Assembly (NCBI GenBank): GCA_963823515.1
Contig: CAWGMB010000005.1
Location: forward strand, 1-64,000
DNA length: 64,000 nucleotides
Source: Miltoncostaea sp963823515
GTDB lineage: Bacteria > Actinomycetota > Thermoleophilia > Miltoncostaeales > Miltoncostaeaceae
Reading direction: 5' to 3'
Shown piece by piece: positions 42,083-50,690 of the stretch; position 1 is the first letter of the stretch, and every line of letters starts with the position of its first letter. Below the pieces are notes generated by a model that was not told the DNA's origin, ran no database searches, and saw only the letters and a program-made list of their open reading frames with translations. Position numbers and translations under genes: made by a program.

Positions 42083-43251
42083 ACGCCCGCCTCATCCGCC
42101 TCGTCGTCGTCGCGGTGGTCGTGCTGGTGGCGGGCGCGGTGTTCGCCCTGATCAGGTCGGACGACCGGGGGCCCTCACCGGCGGGGGCCGGGGCGGCCCC
42201 CGCGGGGCTCTCGGTGTCGACGGAGGGCTGGGCCACCGACTTCTCCCGCCACAGCGTGCCCCTCGGCGAGTTCTCCTCGGGCGGTCCCCCCCGCGACGGC
42301 ATTCCGCCGATCGACGAGCCCCGCTTCGCGTCCGCCTCCGACGCGCGCGGCGTCGATCGCGAGCCGGTGATCGCCGTCGAGGTCGATGGCAGCGCGCGGG
42401 CCTACCCGATCCGGATCCTCATCTGGCACGAGATCGTCAACGACACCATCTCGGGCACGCCGATCGCCGCGACGTTCTGTCCGCTGTGCAACACCTCGAT
42501 CGTCTTCGACCGGCGCCTCGGGGGCAAGGAACTGCGCTTCGGCACCACCGGGAACCTGCGCCTCAGCGATCTGGTGATGTGGGACAGCGAGACGGAGTCG
42601 TGGTGGCAGCAGTTCAGCGGCGAGGCGGTGGTCGGAGAGCTCACCGGCGCGCGCCTCGAGCGCATCCCGTCGCGGATCGTCTCCCTGGGCGAGTTCCGCC
42701 GGCTCCATCCGCAGGGCGAGGTCCTCACCGAGCGGACCGGACACGATCGCCCCTACGGCCGGAACCCCTACGCCGGCTACGACGACATCGATTCGCCGCC
42801 GTTCCTGCTGCGGGGGCGGGACCTCGACGGCAGGTTGCCGCCCAAGGAGAGGGTCGTCAGCATCGAGCAGGGCCCGAGCCTCGTGGCGGTGCCCTTCTCG
42901 GCCCTGGCGAAGGCGAGGATCGTGGAGACGGTGGTCGGTCCGATCCCGGTCAGCGTCTGGTGGGCTCCCGGGGTCGCCTCGGCGCTCGATTCGGACGTGA
43001 TCGCCGATGGGCGCGAGGTGGGGAGCGTGGTCGTCTACGACCGCCGGGTCCGCGGGCGGGTCCTCACCTTCTCGCCCGAGGGATCCGGCGCGCGGGACGA
43101 CCAGACCGGCAGCACCTGGACACGCGACGGCGTCGCGAGGTCGGGGCCGCTGGCCGGGGCGCGCCTGCGCCCGGTGCAGCACGACACCCCGTTCTGGTTC
43201 GCGGTGGCCGCGTTCCGTCCCACCGCCGTGGTCGTCCCGGCGGGCGGATAG
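42079..43251 (+). CDS. DUF3179-domain membrane-anchored protein
   Basis: 390 residues. One N-terminal anchor helix (about 5-25), then a DUF3179 domain with 'GSARAYPIRILIWHEIVND' and 'ATFCPLCNTSIVFDRR', whose two cysteines are conserved, and 'RDDQTGSTWTRDGVARSGPLAG'. Function unknown. Overlap with ccdA suggests that CcdA keeps this CPLC motif reduced. Confidence 0.87.
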   Translation: MNARLIRLVVVAVVVLVAGAVFALIRSDDRGPSPAGAGAAPAGLSVSTEGWATDFSRHSVPLGEFSSGGPPRDGIPPIDEPRFASASDARGVDREPVIAVEVDGSARAYPIRILIWHEIVNDTISGTPIAATFCPLCNTSIVFDRRLGGKELRFGTTGNLRLSDLVMWDSETESWWQQFSGEAVVGELTGARLERIPSRIVSLGEFRRLHPQGEVLTERTGHDRPYGRNPYAGYDDIDSPPFLLRGRDLDGRLPPKERVVSIEQGPSLVAVPFSALAKARIVETVVGPIPVSVWWAPGVASALDSDVIADGREVGSVVVYDRRVRGRVLTFSPEGSGARDDQTGSTWTRDGVARSGPLAGARLRPVQHDTPFWFAVAAFRPTAVVVPAGG

Positions 43252-43288
43252 GCGCGTCGGCCGGAGCGCGCGCCTCCGGCGGGAGAGT

Positions 43289-43323
43289 GCACCCCTCCGG
43301 ACCGTGGTGGTCCGGAGGGGTGC
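43289..43323. terminator. Bidirectional terminator hairpin
   Basis: A perfect 15-bp stem, GCACCCCTCCGGACC and GGTCCGGAGGGGTGC, with a GTGGT loop. It stands between the convergent DUF3179 and spondin-domain genes. Confidence 0.8.
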
Positions 43324-43330
43324 CGCCCCG

Positions 43331-44101
43331 TCAGTCGATCCGGGTGACCGAGAAGGTGGCCACCGGGTCGCTCCAGCCGTGCACGTTCGTAAGCAGATCC
43401 CTGCGGCCCGTGATGCCCGGGTGGTGGGCGATCACGCCGTTCGTGGCGAGAGCGGGGTCGCTCGCGCCTGTGCCGGCGGCGGTCCCACTCACGCCGATCA
43501 GGCCCTGGCAGGGCGGGACGATGTCGCCGAAGTCCTCCGTGTTGGCCTCGGATCCCGCGTCGTAGGCGGCGGTCCGGGCGACGACCGTCTGGCCCACCTT
43601 GTGCGGCAGGCGAAGGCCGTCAACGCCGGTGAAGCCGTCGTTCGTGCAGATCAACATGGAGGCCCACGAGATACGGTTGGCGCCCCGCCTGCCGTCGATC
43701 GTGAAGGTCACCGAGTTCGTGAAGTCCGTTCCCCCGGGGTTGGCCGCCGGGACCAGCGGAGCCATGGCGGTGTGCGAATCGGCTACGCGGCGGCTCGCCG
43801 CGATGAAGGCGCTCATCGGCGCCAGATCACCGTTCTCGGCGATCTGGACGATCCGGTCCGGGGCCCGCCGGCCGACGTCGTAGAAGAGGTGGCCGCGACG
43901 GTGGGTGGCCACGATCGGGGGTGTGAGCGCCTGGCCACCGGTCAGGTTCTCGATCGTCACCTGGTACGTGGGCGGGTCGCCCTTGGTGGGGTTGTCATTG
44001 CCCTTGCTGTTTCCCGCGAAGGCGGGCGTGAGCCCGAAGGCCAGTGCTGCGGCCCCGGCTACGGCGGCGACGCCTGCCGTTGCGCGACGTGGGTGTCTCA
44101 C
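43331..44101 (-). CDS. Secreted spondin-domain protein
   Basis: 256 residues from the GTG at 44101, which has AAAGGAG upstream. Signal peptide to about 'AFAGN' (~30). The Spondin_N pattern reads 'YQVTIENLTGGQALTPPIVATH', 'ENGDLAPM' and 'FTIDGRRGANRISWASMLICTNDGFTG'. In bacteria these are exported proteins, often a single domain, of unknown role; adhesion or metal binding is possible. Confidence 0.82.
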   Translation of the reverse strand: MRHPRRATAGVAAVAGAAALAFGLTPAFAGNSKGNDNPTKGDPPTYQVTIENLTGGQALTPPIVATHRRGHLFYDVGRRAPDRIVQIAENGDLAPMSAFIAASRRVADSHTAMAPLVPAANPGGTDFTNSVTFTIDGRRGANRISWASMLICTNDGFTGVDGLRLPHKVGQTVVARTAAYDAGSEANTEDFGDIVPPCQGLIGVSGTAAGTGASDPALATNGVIAHHPGITGRRDLLTNVHGWSDPVATFSVTRID

Positions 44102-44355
44102 GGGTATCTCCTTTTCAGGGTGCTGTCCCACCCCACCCCAGACCCAACTTGTTGCGCCGACCTTGGCGAACTCTTAAGTAAGCCTTTCGCCGGTCGGCAC
44201 GTTTCGTCGCCCGGGCCTGCGTACGGCCCCCTTCGCCGCGGCCCCGCCGGGCGCCCCGATGATCCGATCCGAGCCCTCGGCGTGTATTCCTACCGTGAGC
44301 CCGCGATCGGGATGGATCCCCCGTGCGGCCGACGAGCGTTGATCGAAAGGGACTC

Positions 44356-45537
44356 ATGAGCAAGACGCGCGCAGCGATCGGGGCATGTCTCGCGCTGGCG
44401 CTGACCGTCGTGGCGGTCGCCTGCGGCGGCGGGACCTCGGCCTCGTCGCCGGCTGCGGGCCTGCCGGGCGACTGGGCGCAGGTGAGGGCCGACGCCCAGG
44501 GTCAGACGGTCCGCTGGTGGATGTACGGCGGCGACGCGCGGATCAACGACTACGTCCGCGAGCACGTGGTGCCGGCGGCCGCGGCGCGGGGCGTGACCCT
44601 CCGGCAGGTGCCGATCGACGACACCGCCGATGCCGTCCAGCGGGTGCTCGCCGAGCGCGAGGCGGGCAAGGACTCGGGCGGCGCGGTCGACCTGATCTGG
44701 ATCAACGGGGAGAACTTCGCCCTCGGTGTCGAGGCGGGGCTGTGGCTGGAGGACTGGGCCGGCCGTCTGCCGAACGCCGCCCTCCTCGACCCGGCCGATC
44801 CGTCCCTCGCGTCGGACTTCGGCGTTCCGGTGGAGGGGCGGGAGTCGCCCTGGAGCCGGGCCGCCTTCGTGTTCGCCTACGACCCGGCGCGCGTGGGCAC
44901 TCCGCCGCGCAGCGTGGCCGACCTGCTCGACTACGCGCGCCGCAACCCCGGGCGCGTGACGTATCCCGCACCACCCGACTTCACCGGCTCGGCCTTCGTG
45001 CGCCTCGCCGCGCAGGAACTGGGCGAGGACGAGGCGCTGCGGGCGCTCGAGCGGATCCGGCCGTCCCTGTACCGCTCCGGCCGCAGCCTGCCGAAGTCGG
45101 AGGCCGAGCTGAACCGGCTCTTCGGGGACGGGCAGGTGGACATCGCGATGAGCTACGACCCCGGCTTCGTGCTCTCGGGAGTCCGGTCGGGGATCTTCCC
45201 GCGGCGGGCGCGTCCGTTCGCGTTCGAGAGGACGCTGGTCAACACCAGCTACGTGACGATCCCGGCCAACGCCGCCAACCGCGAGGGCGCCGCGGTCGTC
45301 GCCGACCTGCTCCTGTCGCCCGAGCTGCAGGCGATCAAGGCGGACCCCGGCGTGCTCGGCATCCCGACGGTGCTCGACCCGGCCCGTCTGGACGCCGCCG
45401 ACCGGGGCCGGCTGACCGCGGACGGCGCGAACCCTTATCTCCTCGGGCCGGACGAGCTGGGGGAGCCGATCGCCGAGCTCCCCGCCGCCGAGGTCACGCG
45501 CCTGGAGGGGCGTTGGCGCCGGGAGGTGCTGCGATAG
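44356..45537 (+). CDS. ABC transporter substrate-binding lipoprotein (YnjB-like)
   Basis: 393 residues. Lipobox 'TVVAVACGGG', then 'GQTVRWWMYGGDARINDYV', 'VDLIWINGENFALG' and 'DIAMSYDPGFVLSGVRSG', the YnjB/COG4134 pattern. The transported compound is not known; this class is related to thiamine and iron solute-binding proteins. First of four overlapping or adjoining ABC genes. Confidence 0.85.
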   Translation: MSKTRAAIGACLALALTVVAVACGGGTSASSPAAGLPGDWAQVRADAQGQTVRWWMYGGDARINDYVREHVVPAAAARGVTLRQVPIDDTADAVQRVLAEREAGKDSGGAVDLIWINGENFALGVEAGLWLEDWAGRLPNAALLDPADPSLASDFGVPVEGRESPWSRAAFVFAYDPARVGTPPRSVADLLDYARRNPGRVTYPAPPDFTGSAFVRLAAQELGEDEALRALERIRPSLYRSGRSLPKSEAELNRLFGDGQVDIAMSYDPGFVLSGVRSGIFPRRARPFAFERTLVNTSYVTIPANAANREGAAVVADLLLSPELQAIKADPGVLGIPTVLDPARLDAADRGRLTADGANPYLLGPDELGEPIAELPAAEVTRLEGRWRREVLR

Positions 45538-46592
45538 CCGGGCTGCGCTGCACCGGGGTGGGTGCGAGCCCGGGCGGCGCGGTCGTCCTCCGCGGCGTCA
45601 ACCTGGAGATCCCGCCCGGGGGCCGGACGGCTCTCGTCGGGCCGTCGGGAGCCGGCAAGACGACCCTCCTGCGGGTGATCGCCGGCCTCGAGCCCTCGGC
45701 CACCGGGACCGTCGAGGCCGCCGGGCGGGTGCTCGACGGGCTCGCGCCGCACCGGCGGCCCATCGCCATGGTCTTCCAGGAGCCGCGGCTGCTGCCCGGC
45801 ATGGACGCGGCCGAGAACGTGGCGCTCGCGCTGCGGGCGGACGGCACGGGCCGGCGCGAGCGGCGGGCGCGGGCCGACGCCCTGCTGGCGGAGGTCGGGC
45901 TGGACGGACTCGGCCGCCGGAGCGTGCGCGGCATGTCGGGCGGCGAGCAGCAGCGGGTCGCGCTGGCGCGCGCGCTCTGCCCCGATCCGGGGCTGCTGCT
46001 GCTCGACGAGCCGATGGCGTCGGTCGATCCCGACCGGCGCGAGGGCCTGCTGCGGCTGATCCTGCGCCTCCAGGCCGAGCGGCGGGTGACGACCCTCATG
46101 GTGACGCACGACCGGGACGAGGCGGCCCAGATGGGCGAGGCCATCGCGCTGATGGTCGAGGGCCGCGTGATCCAGTGCGACACGCCCCGCAACCTCTTCC
46201 TGCGTCCGGTCTCGCCGCCGGTCGCCCGGTTCTTCGGAGCGCGCAACATCCTGGCCGGCCAGGTCGGCTCGGGCGCCTTCGCGAGCGAGGCGGGATCCAT
46301 CCCCGTCGGGGGGCCGGACGGGCCGGCGCGCATCGCGATACGCGCCGAGGGCGTCGCTCTCGCGCCGGCCGGACCCCTGCGGATGACGGTGCGCGAGGTC
46401 GTCTTCACCGGATCGGGGCTGCGGGTGGGCCTCGCCCGGGGGGCGATGCGACTCGAGGCGCGGCTGCCCCCCGACCCGGCGCCGGCCGTCGGCGACGAGG
46501 TGGGGGTGAGCATCGCCCCCGAGGCCGTATGGCGCTTCCCCGACGACGACCCGGCCCCCGCGCGCCATCCGGACGGCGTCCTCCATCCCTGA
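45513..46592 (+). CDS. ABC transporter ATP-binding protein (YnjD-like)
   Basis: 359 residues if started at the TTG at 45513 (GGAGGGG just upstream). No ATG or GTG fits: an ideal GGAGGTG stands before an ATA at 45534 instead, so the exact start is open. Walker A 'GPSGAGKTT', signature 'MSGGEQQRVALARAL' and Walker B 'LLLLDEPMASVD', followed by a TOBE-like tail ('IAIRAEGVALAPAGPL'). Confidence 0.85.
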   Translation: MAPGGAAIAGLRCTGVGASPGGAVVLRGVNLEIPPGGRTALVGPSGAGKTTLLRVIAGLEPSATGTVEAAGRVLDGLAPHRRPIAMVFQEPRLLPGMDAAENVALALRADGTGRRERRARADALLAEVGLDGLGRRSVRGMSGGEQQRVALARALCPDPGLLLLDEPMASVDPDRREGLLRLILRLQAERRVTTLMVTHDRDEAAQMGEAIALMVEGRVIQCDTPRNLFLRPVSPPVARFFGARNILAGQVGSGAFASEAGSIPVGGPDGPARIAIRAEGVALAPAGPLRMTVREVVFTGSGLRVGLARGAMRLEARLPPDPAPAVGDEVGVSIAPEAVWRFPDDDPAPARHPDGVLHP

Positions 46593-46641
46593 CCGCGGGA
46601 GGCGGGTCCGGAACCTGGCCGCCCTCGCGCCCGCGCTTGGT

Positions 46642-47415
46642 GTGGTGCTCGTGCTCTGGGGCGCGGGGCTCCTCGGGGCGGTCCGGTCGAGCCTCGGGGT
46701 GAGCCGTCTGACCGGCTGGGGGGCCGCCGACCTCGACGCGTACCGCGCCCTCCTCGACGATCCGGCCTTCTGGGATGCGGTCTGGTTCACGCTGCGCATC
46801 ACCGCCGCGGCGACGGTGCTCTCGATGGCGCTGGGGATCGCGCTCGCCGCCGTGCTGAGGCGCAGCGGGATGCTCACCCGCCTGCTCGCCGCCGTGCCGA
46901 TCCCCATGCCCCATCTGGTCGCCGCGGTGCTCGGCGTGCTCTGGCTCGGCCCCGGAGGGATCGCCGACCGCCTCATCGGCGGCCTGCCCGCCGACGTGGT
47001 CCGCGACCCGGGCGGAGTGGGCATCGTCCTGGTCTATGTCTACAAGGAGGCGCCGTTCCTGGCGCTCCTGGTCCTGGCGGCGTGGGGCCCCGCGGTCCGC
47101 GCCCGCGAGGAGGCCGCGGCGGTGCTCGGCGTCCGCCCCCTCCAGCGGCTGGCCTGGGTGGTGTGGCCGGCGATCAGGACGCCGCTCCTCACGGGGGCCG
47201 CCGTCGTCGCGGCGTTCGTGATCGGAGCCTTCGAGGTGCCCCTCACCATCGGCCCGACCTCGCCGCAGACCCTCTCGGAGCTCGCGCTCTCGTCGACCCG
47301 CGAGGCGAGCCTCGACGGGCGCTCGGTGGCGAACGCCGCCCTCGTCGTCGCGTCCGCGATGGCGGTGTCGGTGGCGGCCGTGGCGGCCATCGCGATCGGC
47401 CGGCGCCGTGGGTGA
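46642..47415 (+). CDS. ABC transporter permease 1 (YnjC N-half-like)
   Basis: At least 257 residues, about six helices. The coupling loop is 'EEAAAVLGVRPLQRLAWVVWP'. The in-frame region before the GTG at 46642 encodes 'RRVRNLAALAPAL', a normal cytosolic lead into helix 1, but lacks a canonical start back to the stop of the ATPase gene. The true start may thus be nonstandard or further upstream. It overlaps the second permease gene. Confidence 0.82.
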   Translation: MVLVLWGAGLLGAVRSSLGVSRLTGWGAADLDAYRALLDDPAFWDAVWFTLRITAAATVLSMALGIALAAVLRRSGMLTRLLAAVPIPMPHLVAAVLGVLWLGPGGIADRLIGGLPADVVRDPGGVGIVLVYVYKEAPFLALLVLAAWGPAVRAREEAAAVLGVRPLQRLAWVVWPAIRTPLLTGAAVVAAFVIGAFEVPLTIGPTSPQTLSELALSSTREASLDGRSVANAALVVASAMAVSVAAVAAIAIGRRRG

Positions 47416-48277
47416 GGGCCCCGGGCGCGGCCTCGCCCGGCTGGGTCATCGCGCCGCGCTCGCGCTGATCGCGCTCGCCGCGCTCCTGCCCCCGCTCACC
47501 CTGATCCTCCGCGCGGCGGCCGACGAGTGGCGCTCGCCCGCCATCCTCCCGCAGCGCTACGGGGCCCGGGGGGTCGAGGAGGCCTTCGCCGACGCCTCGC
47601 TGGCGGCGGAGGCCATCCGCAACTCGCTCGTGGTCGGCGTGCTGGCGACGGTGCTCGCCCTGCTGATCGCCTGGCCCGCCGCCCGGGTCATCGGCGAGCG
47701 CCGGCTGCGCCGGCCGGCGATCGTGTGGGTGCTGCTCGGGCTGCCGCTGCTGGTCCCGCCGTTCGCCACGGGCTCCGGCCTGGCGGAGTGGTTCATCCGG
47801 CTCGGCATCGCCGACACGCTGACCGGGCTCGTGATCGCACACCTCGTCCCGGTGCTCCCGTACGTCGTCCTGATCCTGGCCGGCGGCTTCAGCCCCGAGG
47901 TGCGCGAGCTCGAGGAGGCCGCGGCGGTCAACGGGACCGGGCCGGCGCGCCGGCTTCTCCTGGTGACGCTCCCCGCGCTCGCGCCCGCGTTCGCCGCCGC
48001 CGCCCTGCTCGGCTTCCTCGTGTCGTGGAGCCAGTACGGCCTGAGCCTCGCGGTGGGCGGGGGCACCCCGATGCTGCCGCTGCTGCTGGTGCCCTACGTG
48101 GCGTCGGATCCCCAGGTCGCGTCCGTCCTGGCGCTCGTGTTCCTCGCGCCGGCTCTGGTCGCCGCGGCGCTCTCGCTGGCCCTGTCGGCCCGCGCGGGCT
48201 CCGCGCCGGACCGCCGCGCGCCGTTCCGTCGGGCGGGGGCGGGCCGGCGCGCGGAGGCGGCGGAGCCTACGGCGTGA
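47408..48277 (+). CDS. ABC transporter permease 2 (YnjC C-half-like)
   Basis: 289 residues, six helices, GTG start inside the previous gene. The coupling loop is 'ELEEAAAVNGTGPARRLLLVTLP'. In E. coli YnjC both halves are one polypeptide; here they are two genes. Convergent with the alcohol dehydrogenase gene (11-base overlap). Confidence 0.84.
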   Translation: MGEGPGRGLARLGHRAALALIALAALLPPLTLILRAAADEWRSPAILPQRYGARGVEEAFADASLAAEAIRNSLVVGVLATVLALLIAWPAARVIGERRLRRPAIVWVLLGLPLLVPPFATGSGLAEWFIRLGIADTLTGLVIAHLVPVLPYVVLILAGGFSPEVRELEEAAAVNGTGPARRLLLVTLPALAPAFAAAALLGFLVSWSQYGLSLAVGGGTPMLPLLLVPYVASDPQVASVLALVFLAPALVAAALSLALSARAGSAPDRRAPFRRAGAGRRAEAAEPTA

Positions 48278-49340
48278 TCGTGACCTTCACGACCTCGTCC
48301 TCCTGGTTGGAGAAGAGGGGGTAGGCCTCCTCGATGTCGTCCAGCGCGAAGCGGTGCGTGACGAGCTGGCCCAGGTCGAGCCGGCCCATCTTGACGAGGT
48401 TCATCAGCGCCGAGAGGCGCTTCTTGCCGCCCGGGCAGAGGGTGGTGCGGATGTCGATGTCGCCGATTCCGTAGATGAACGGCTCGAGGGGGATCGAGAC
48501 CTTGTCGCCGTAGACCCCGAGCGACGACACCATCCCGGCCGGGCGCACGGCCTTGAGGCAGTTCTCGAAGGTCTCCTGGATGCCGAGCGCCTCGATCGCC
48601 ACGTCCGCGCCGCGCCCCTCCGTGAGCGCCTTGATCTTCGCGATCGGGTCCTCCTGGGTGTAGTCGATCACCTCGTCGGCGCCCATCGTCTTCGCCATCG
48701 CGAGGCGCTTGGGGTTCGAGTCGACGCCGATCACCAGTCCCGCGCCCCGCAGCCGGGCGCCGGCGGTCGCGCAGAGCCCGATCGGGCCCTGGGCGAAGAC
48801 GACGACCGAGTCGCCGAGCTGCACGTTGGCCGTCTCGACCGCCGAGATGCCCGTCGTCGCGATGTCGGTGACGAAGAGGACCTCTTCGTCGGAGAGCTCG
48901 TCGGGGATGCGCGCCAGGTTCACCTGGGCGTAGGGGACCCGGAAGTACTCGGCCTGCACCCCGTCCATCGAATTGCCGAGACGCCAGCCGCCGATGATCC
49001 CCCAGGTGTCCTCGTACCCGGCGCACTGCGAGGTATCGCCCGCCTGGCAGAAGTAGCAGGCGCCGCACGGCGTGATGGCGCCGACCACGACCCGCTCGCC
49101 GATCTCGTAGCCGGAGACCGCCTCGCCGAGCTGGTGGATGACGCCCGCCGGCTCATGGCCGACGACTCGTCCCGGGGCGACGGGGTACTCGCCGCGCCAG
49201 ATGTGGGAGTCGGTCCCGCAGATGGTCGTGGTCGTCACCTTCACGATCGCGTCCGTGGGGCCGCACTCGGGGATCGGGACCTCTTCGATGTGGATGTCGC
49301 GGACGTCCCTGAAGACGGCGGCCCTCATGGTCTCGGGCAT
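48267..49340 (-). CDS. Zinc-dependent alcohol dehydrogenase
   Basis: 357 residues from the ATG at 49340 with GGAGGAGGAG upstream. Catalytic zinc ligands are in 'TTICGTDSHIWRGE' (Cys) and 'VVGHEPAGVI' (His, Glu). Structural zinc loop 'CGACYFCQAGDTSQC' has four Cys. The cofactor domain has 'VVVFAQGPIGLCATAGARLRG', a GxGxxG variant with an initial Ala-Gln. Similar to secondary-alcohol or isopropanol-type dehydrogenases; NAD versus NADP unclear. Confidence 0.9.
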   Translation of the reverse strand: MPETMRAAVFRDVRDIHIEEVPIPECGPTDAIVKVTTTTICGTDSHIWRGEYPVAPGRVVGHEPAGVIHQLGEAVSGYEIGERVVVGAITPCGACYFCQAGDTSQCAGYEDTWGIIGGWRLGNSMDGVQAEYFRVPYAQVNLARIPDELSDEEVLFVTDIATTGISAVETANVQLGDSVVVFAQGPIGLCATAGARLRGAGLVIGVDSNPKRLAMAKTMGADEVIDYTQEDPIAKIKALTEGRGADVAIEALGIQETFENCLKAVRPAGMVSSLGVYGDKVSIPLEPFIYGIGDIDIRTTLCPGGKKRLSALMNLVKMGRLDLGQLVTHRFALDDIEEAYPLFSNQEDEVVKVTITP

Positions 49341-49587
49341 CACTCCTCCTCCTCGATCCGGGTGCCTTGCAGCCCGGACCCTCCCGCGCTCACCGGGACC
49401 GCGGCAACGGTGACCTGGACGCCCGTCGTCGCCCCATCGGGGGCCGCCCGGACGGATTCCACGCAGGCAGGGCCGTGTGCGGATCCGCACGAGCTTCCGA
49501 GCCGGCCTGGCCGCCTCACCCGATCGGGTGAAATGCCCCCCGGCGGCTCGCGCCGCGCGCCCGTGTGGTCGTATGGTCGGAGGCGGG

Positions 49588-50232
49588 GTGACCCAAACGA
49601 AGTCGCATACCGTGGTGGCCGCCGACGATCACCCGATCGTGATCTCGGGCATCCGGCTGCTCCTGTCCGGCAGCCGCTTCTTCGAGCTCGTCGGCGAGGC
49701 CCGCAGCGGCGCCGAGGCGATCGTGCGCTGCGCCCAGTACCGCCCGCGGGTGCTGCTCCTCGACCTGCGCCTGCCCGACATGCCCGCCGCCACCATCTGC
49801 ACGCGCGTCCGCGAGCGCCAGCCGGACCTCGCCATCGTGATCCTCACGGCCTTCCCCGAGGAGATGGCGGTGCGGGCCTGCCTGCGGGCCGGCGCCGTGG
49901 CCTGCCTCTTCAAGGACATCTCCGAGCACGAGCTGCTCTCGGCGCTGATGCGGGTGGTGCACGGCAGGGCCGTCATCGATCCGCGGGTCGCCGGGGCCGC
50001 GCGGCCCCGGACACCGCCTCCGCCCGCCCTCGACGACCCCGGCCGGCTCACCTCGCGCGAGCGCGACGTGCTGCGCCTGATCGCGGGCGGTCTCACCACG
50101 GCCCAGATGGCCGATCGCCTGGGGCGCTCGCCCAACACGGTCAAGAGCCACGCGCGTTCGCTGTTCGGCAAGCTCGCCGCGCACAACCGCGTGCAGGCCC
50201 TCGCCGCGGCGCGGGAGCGCGGGCTGGTCTGA
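49588..50232 (+). CDS. NarL/LuxR-family response regulator
   Basis: 214 residues. Receiver domain with 'ADDHPIV', phospho-acceptor in 'VLLLDLRLPD' and Lys in 'LFKDISEHELL'; C-terminal LuxR helix-turn-helix 'LTSRERDVLRLIAGGLTTAQMADRLGRSPNTVKSHARSLFGKL'. No sensor kinase gene is adjacent, so it is an orphan. Divergent from the alcohol dehydrogenase. A start at the ATG at 49573 is also possible. Confidence 0.9.
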   Translation: MTQTKSHTVVAADDHPIVISGIRLLLSGSRFFELVGEARSGAEAIVRCAQYRPRVLLLDLRLPDMPAATICTRVRERQPDLAIVILTAFPEEMAVRACLRAGAVACLFKDISEHELLSALMRVVHGRAVIDPRVAGAARPRTPPPPALDDPGRLTSRERDVLRLIAGGLTTAQMADRLGRSPNTVKSHARSLFGKLAAHNRVQALAAARERGLV

Positions 50233-50247
50233 GGATCCGGGCTGCGC

Positions 50248-50574
50248 TCAGCCCCCGCCGGGGGGAGCGTCGACCAGGTGGAGCGACGCCTCCGGCACGA
50301 GGTCGTGGTAGTCCGGGTGATGGCGGATCCAGGCCGCGATGAAGGGGCACATCGGCACCGCCCGCAGCCCCCGCCGCCTCGCGTCGTCAAGCGCCTCGCG
50401 GGCCAGCCTTCCACCGATCCCGCCCCCCTCGAAGGCGTCGTCAACGTCGGTGTGGACGAGCACCATCTCGCCGCCGCGCAGCCGGTAGGCGGCGAAGCCG
50501 GCCAGCATGTCGTCCACGAACGCCTCGTAGCGCTCGCTCTCGGGGACGTCGCGCACCGCGATCTCGGGGGGCAT
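50248..50574 (-). CDS. Gcn5-like N-acetyltransferase (YjdJ type)
   Basis: 108 residues, the short GNAT form. 'LVHTDVDDAFEGGGIGGRLAREALDDARRRGLRAVPMCPFIAAWIRHHPDY' is the acetyl-CoA-binding A motif of the small YidJ/YjdJ subgroup. Substrate unknown. Convergent with the response regulator gene. Confidence 0.87.
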   Translation of the reverse strand: MPPEIAVRDVPESERYEAFVDDMLAGFAAYRLRGGEMVLVHTDVDDAFEGGGIGGRLAREALDDARRRGLRAVPMCPFIAAWIRHHPDYHDLVPEASLHLVDAPPGGG

Positions 50575-50690
50575 GGGTGGATCCTCGCGCGCGCGGGCGC
50601 GCCGGTCCACCCCGGCCGGGTGCGGCCCCGAGCGCGTACCGTGGAGGTCCGGCGACCGCGAGGTCGCCTGGAACCCGGAGGCTGTAGCGG

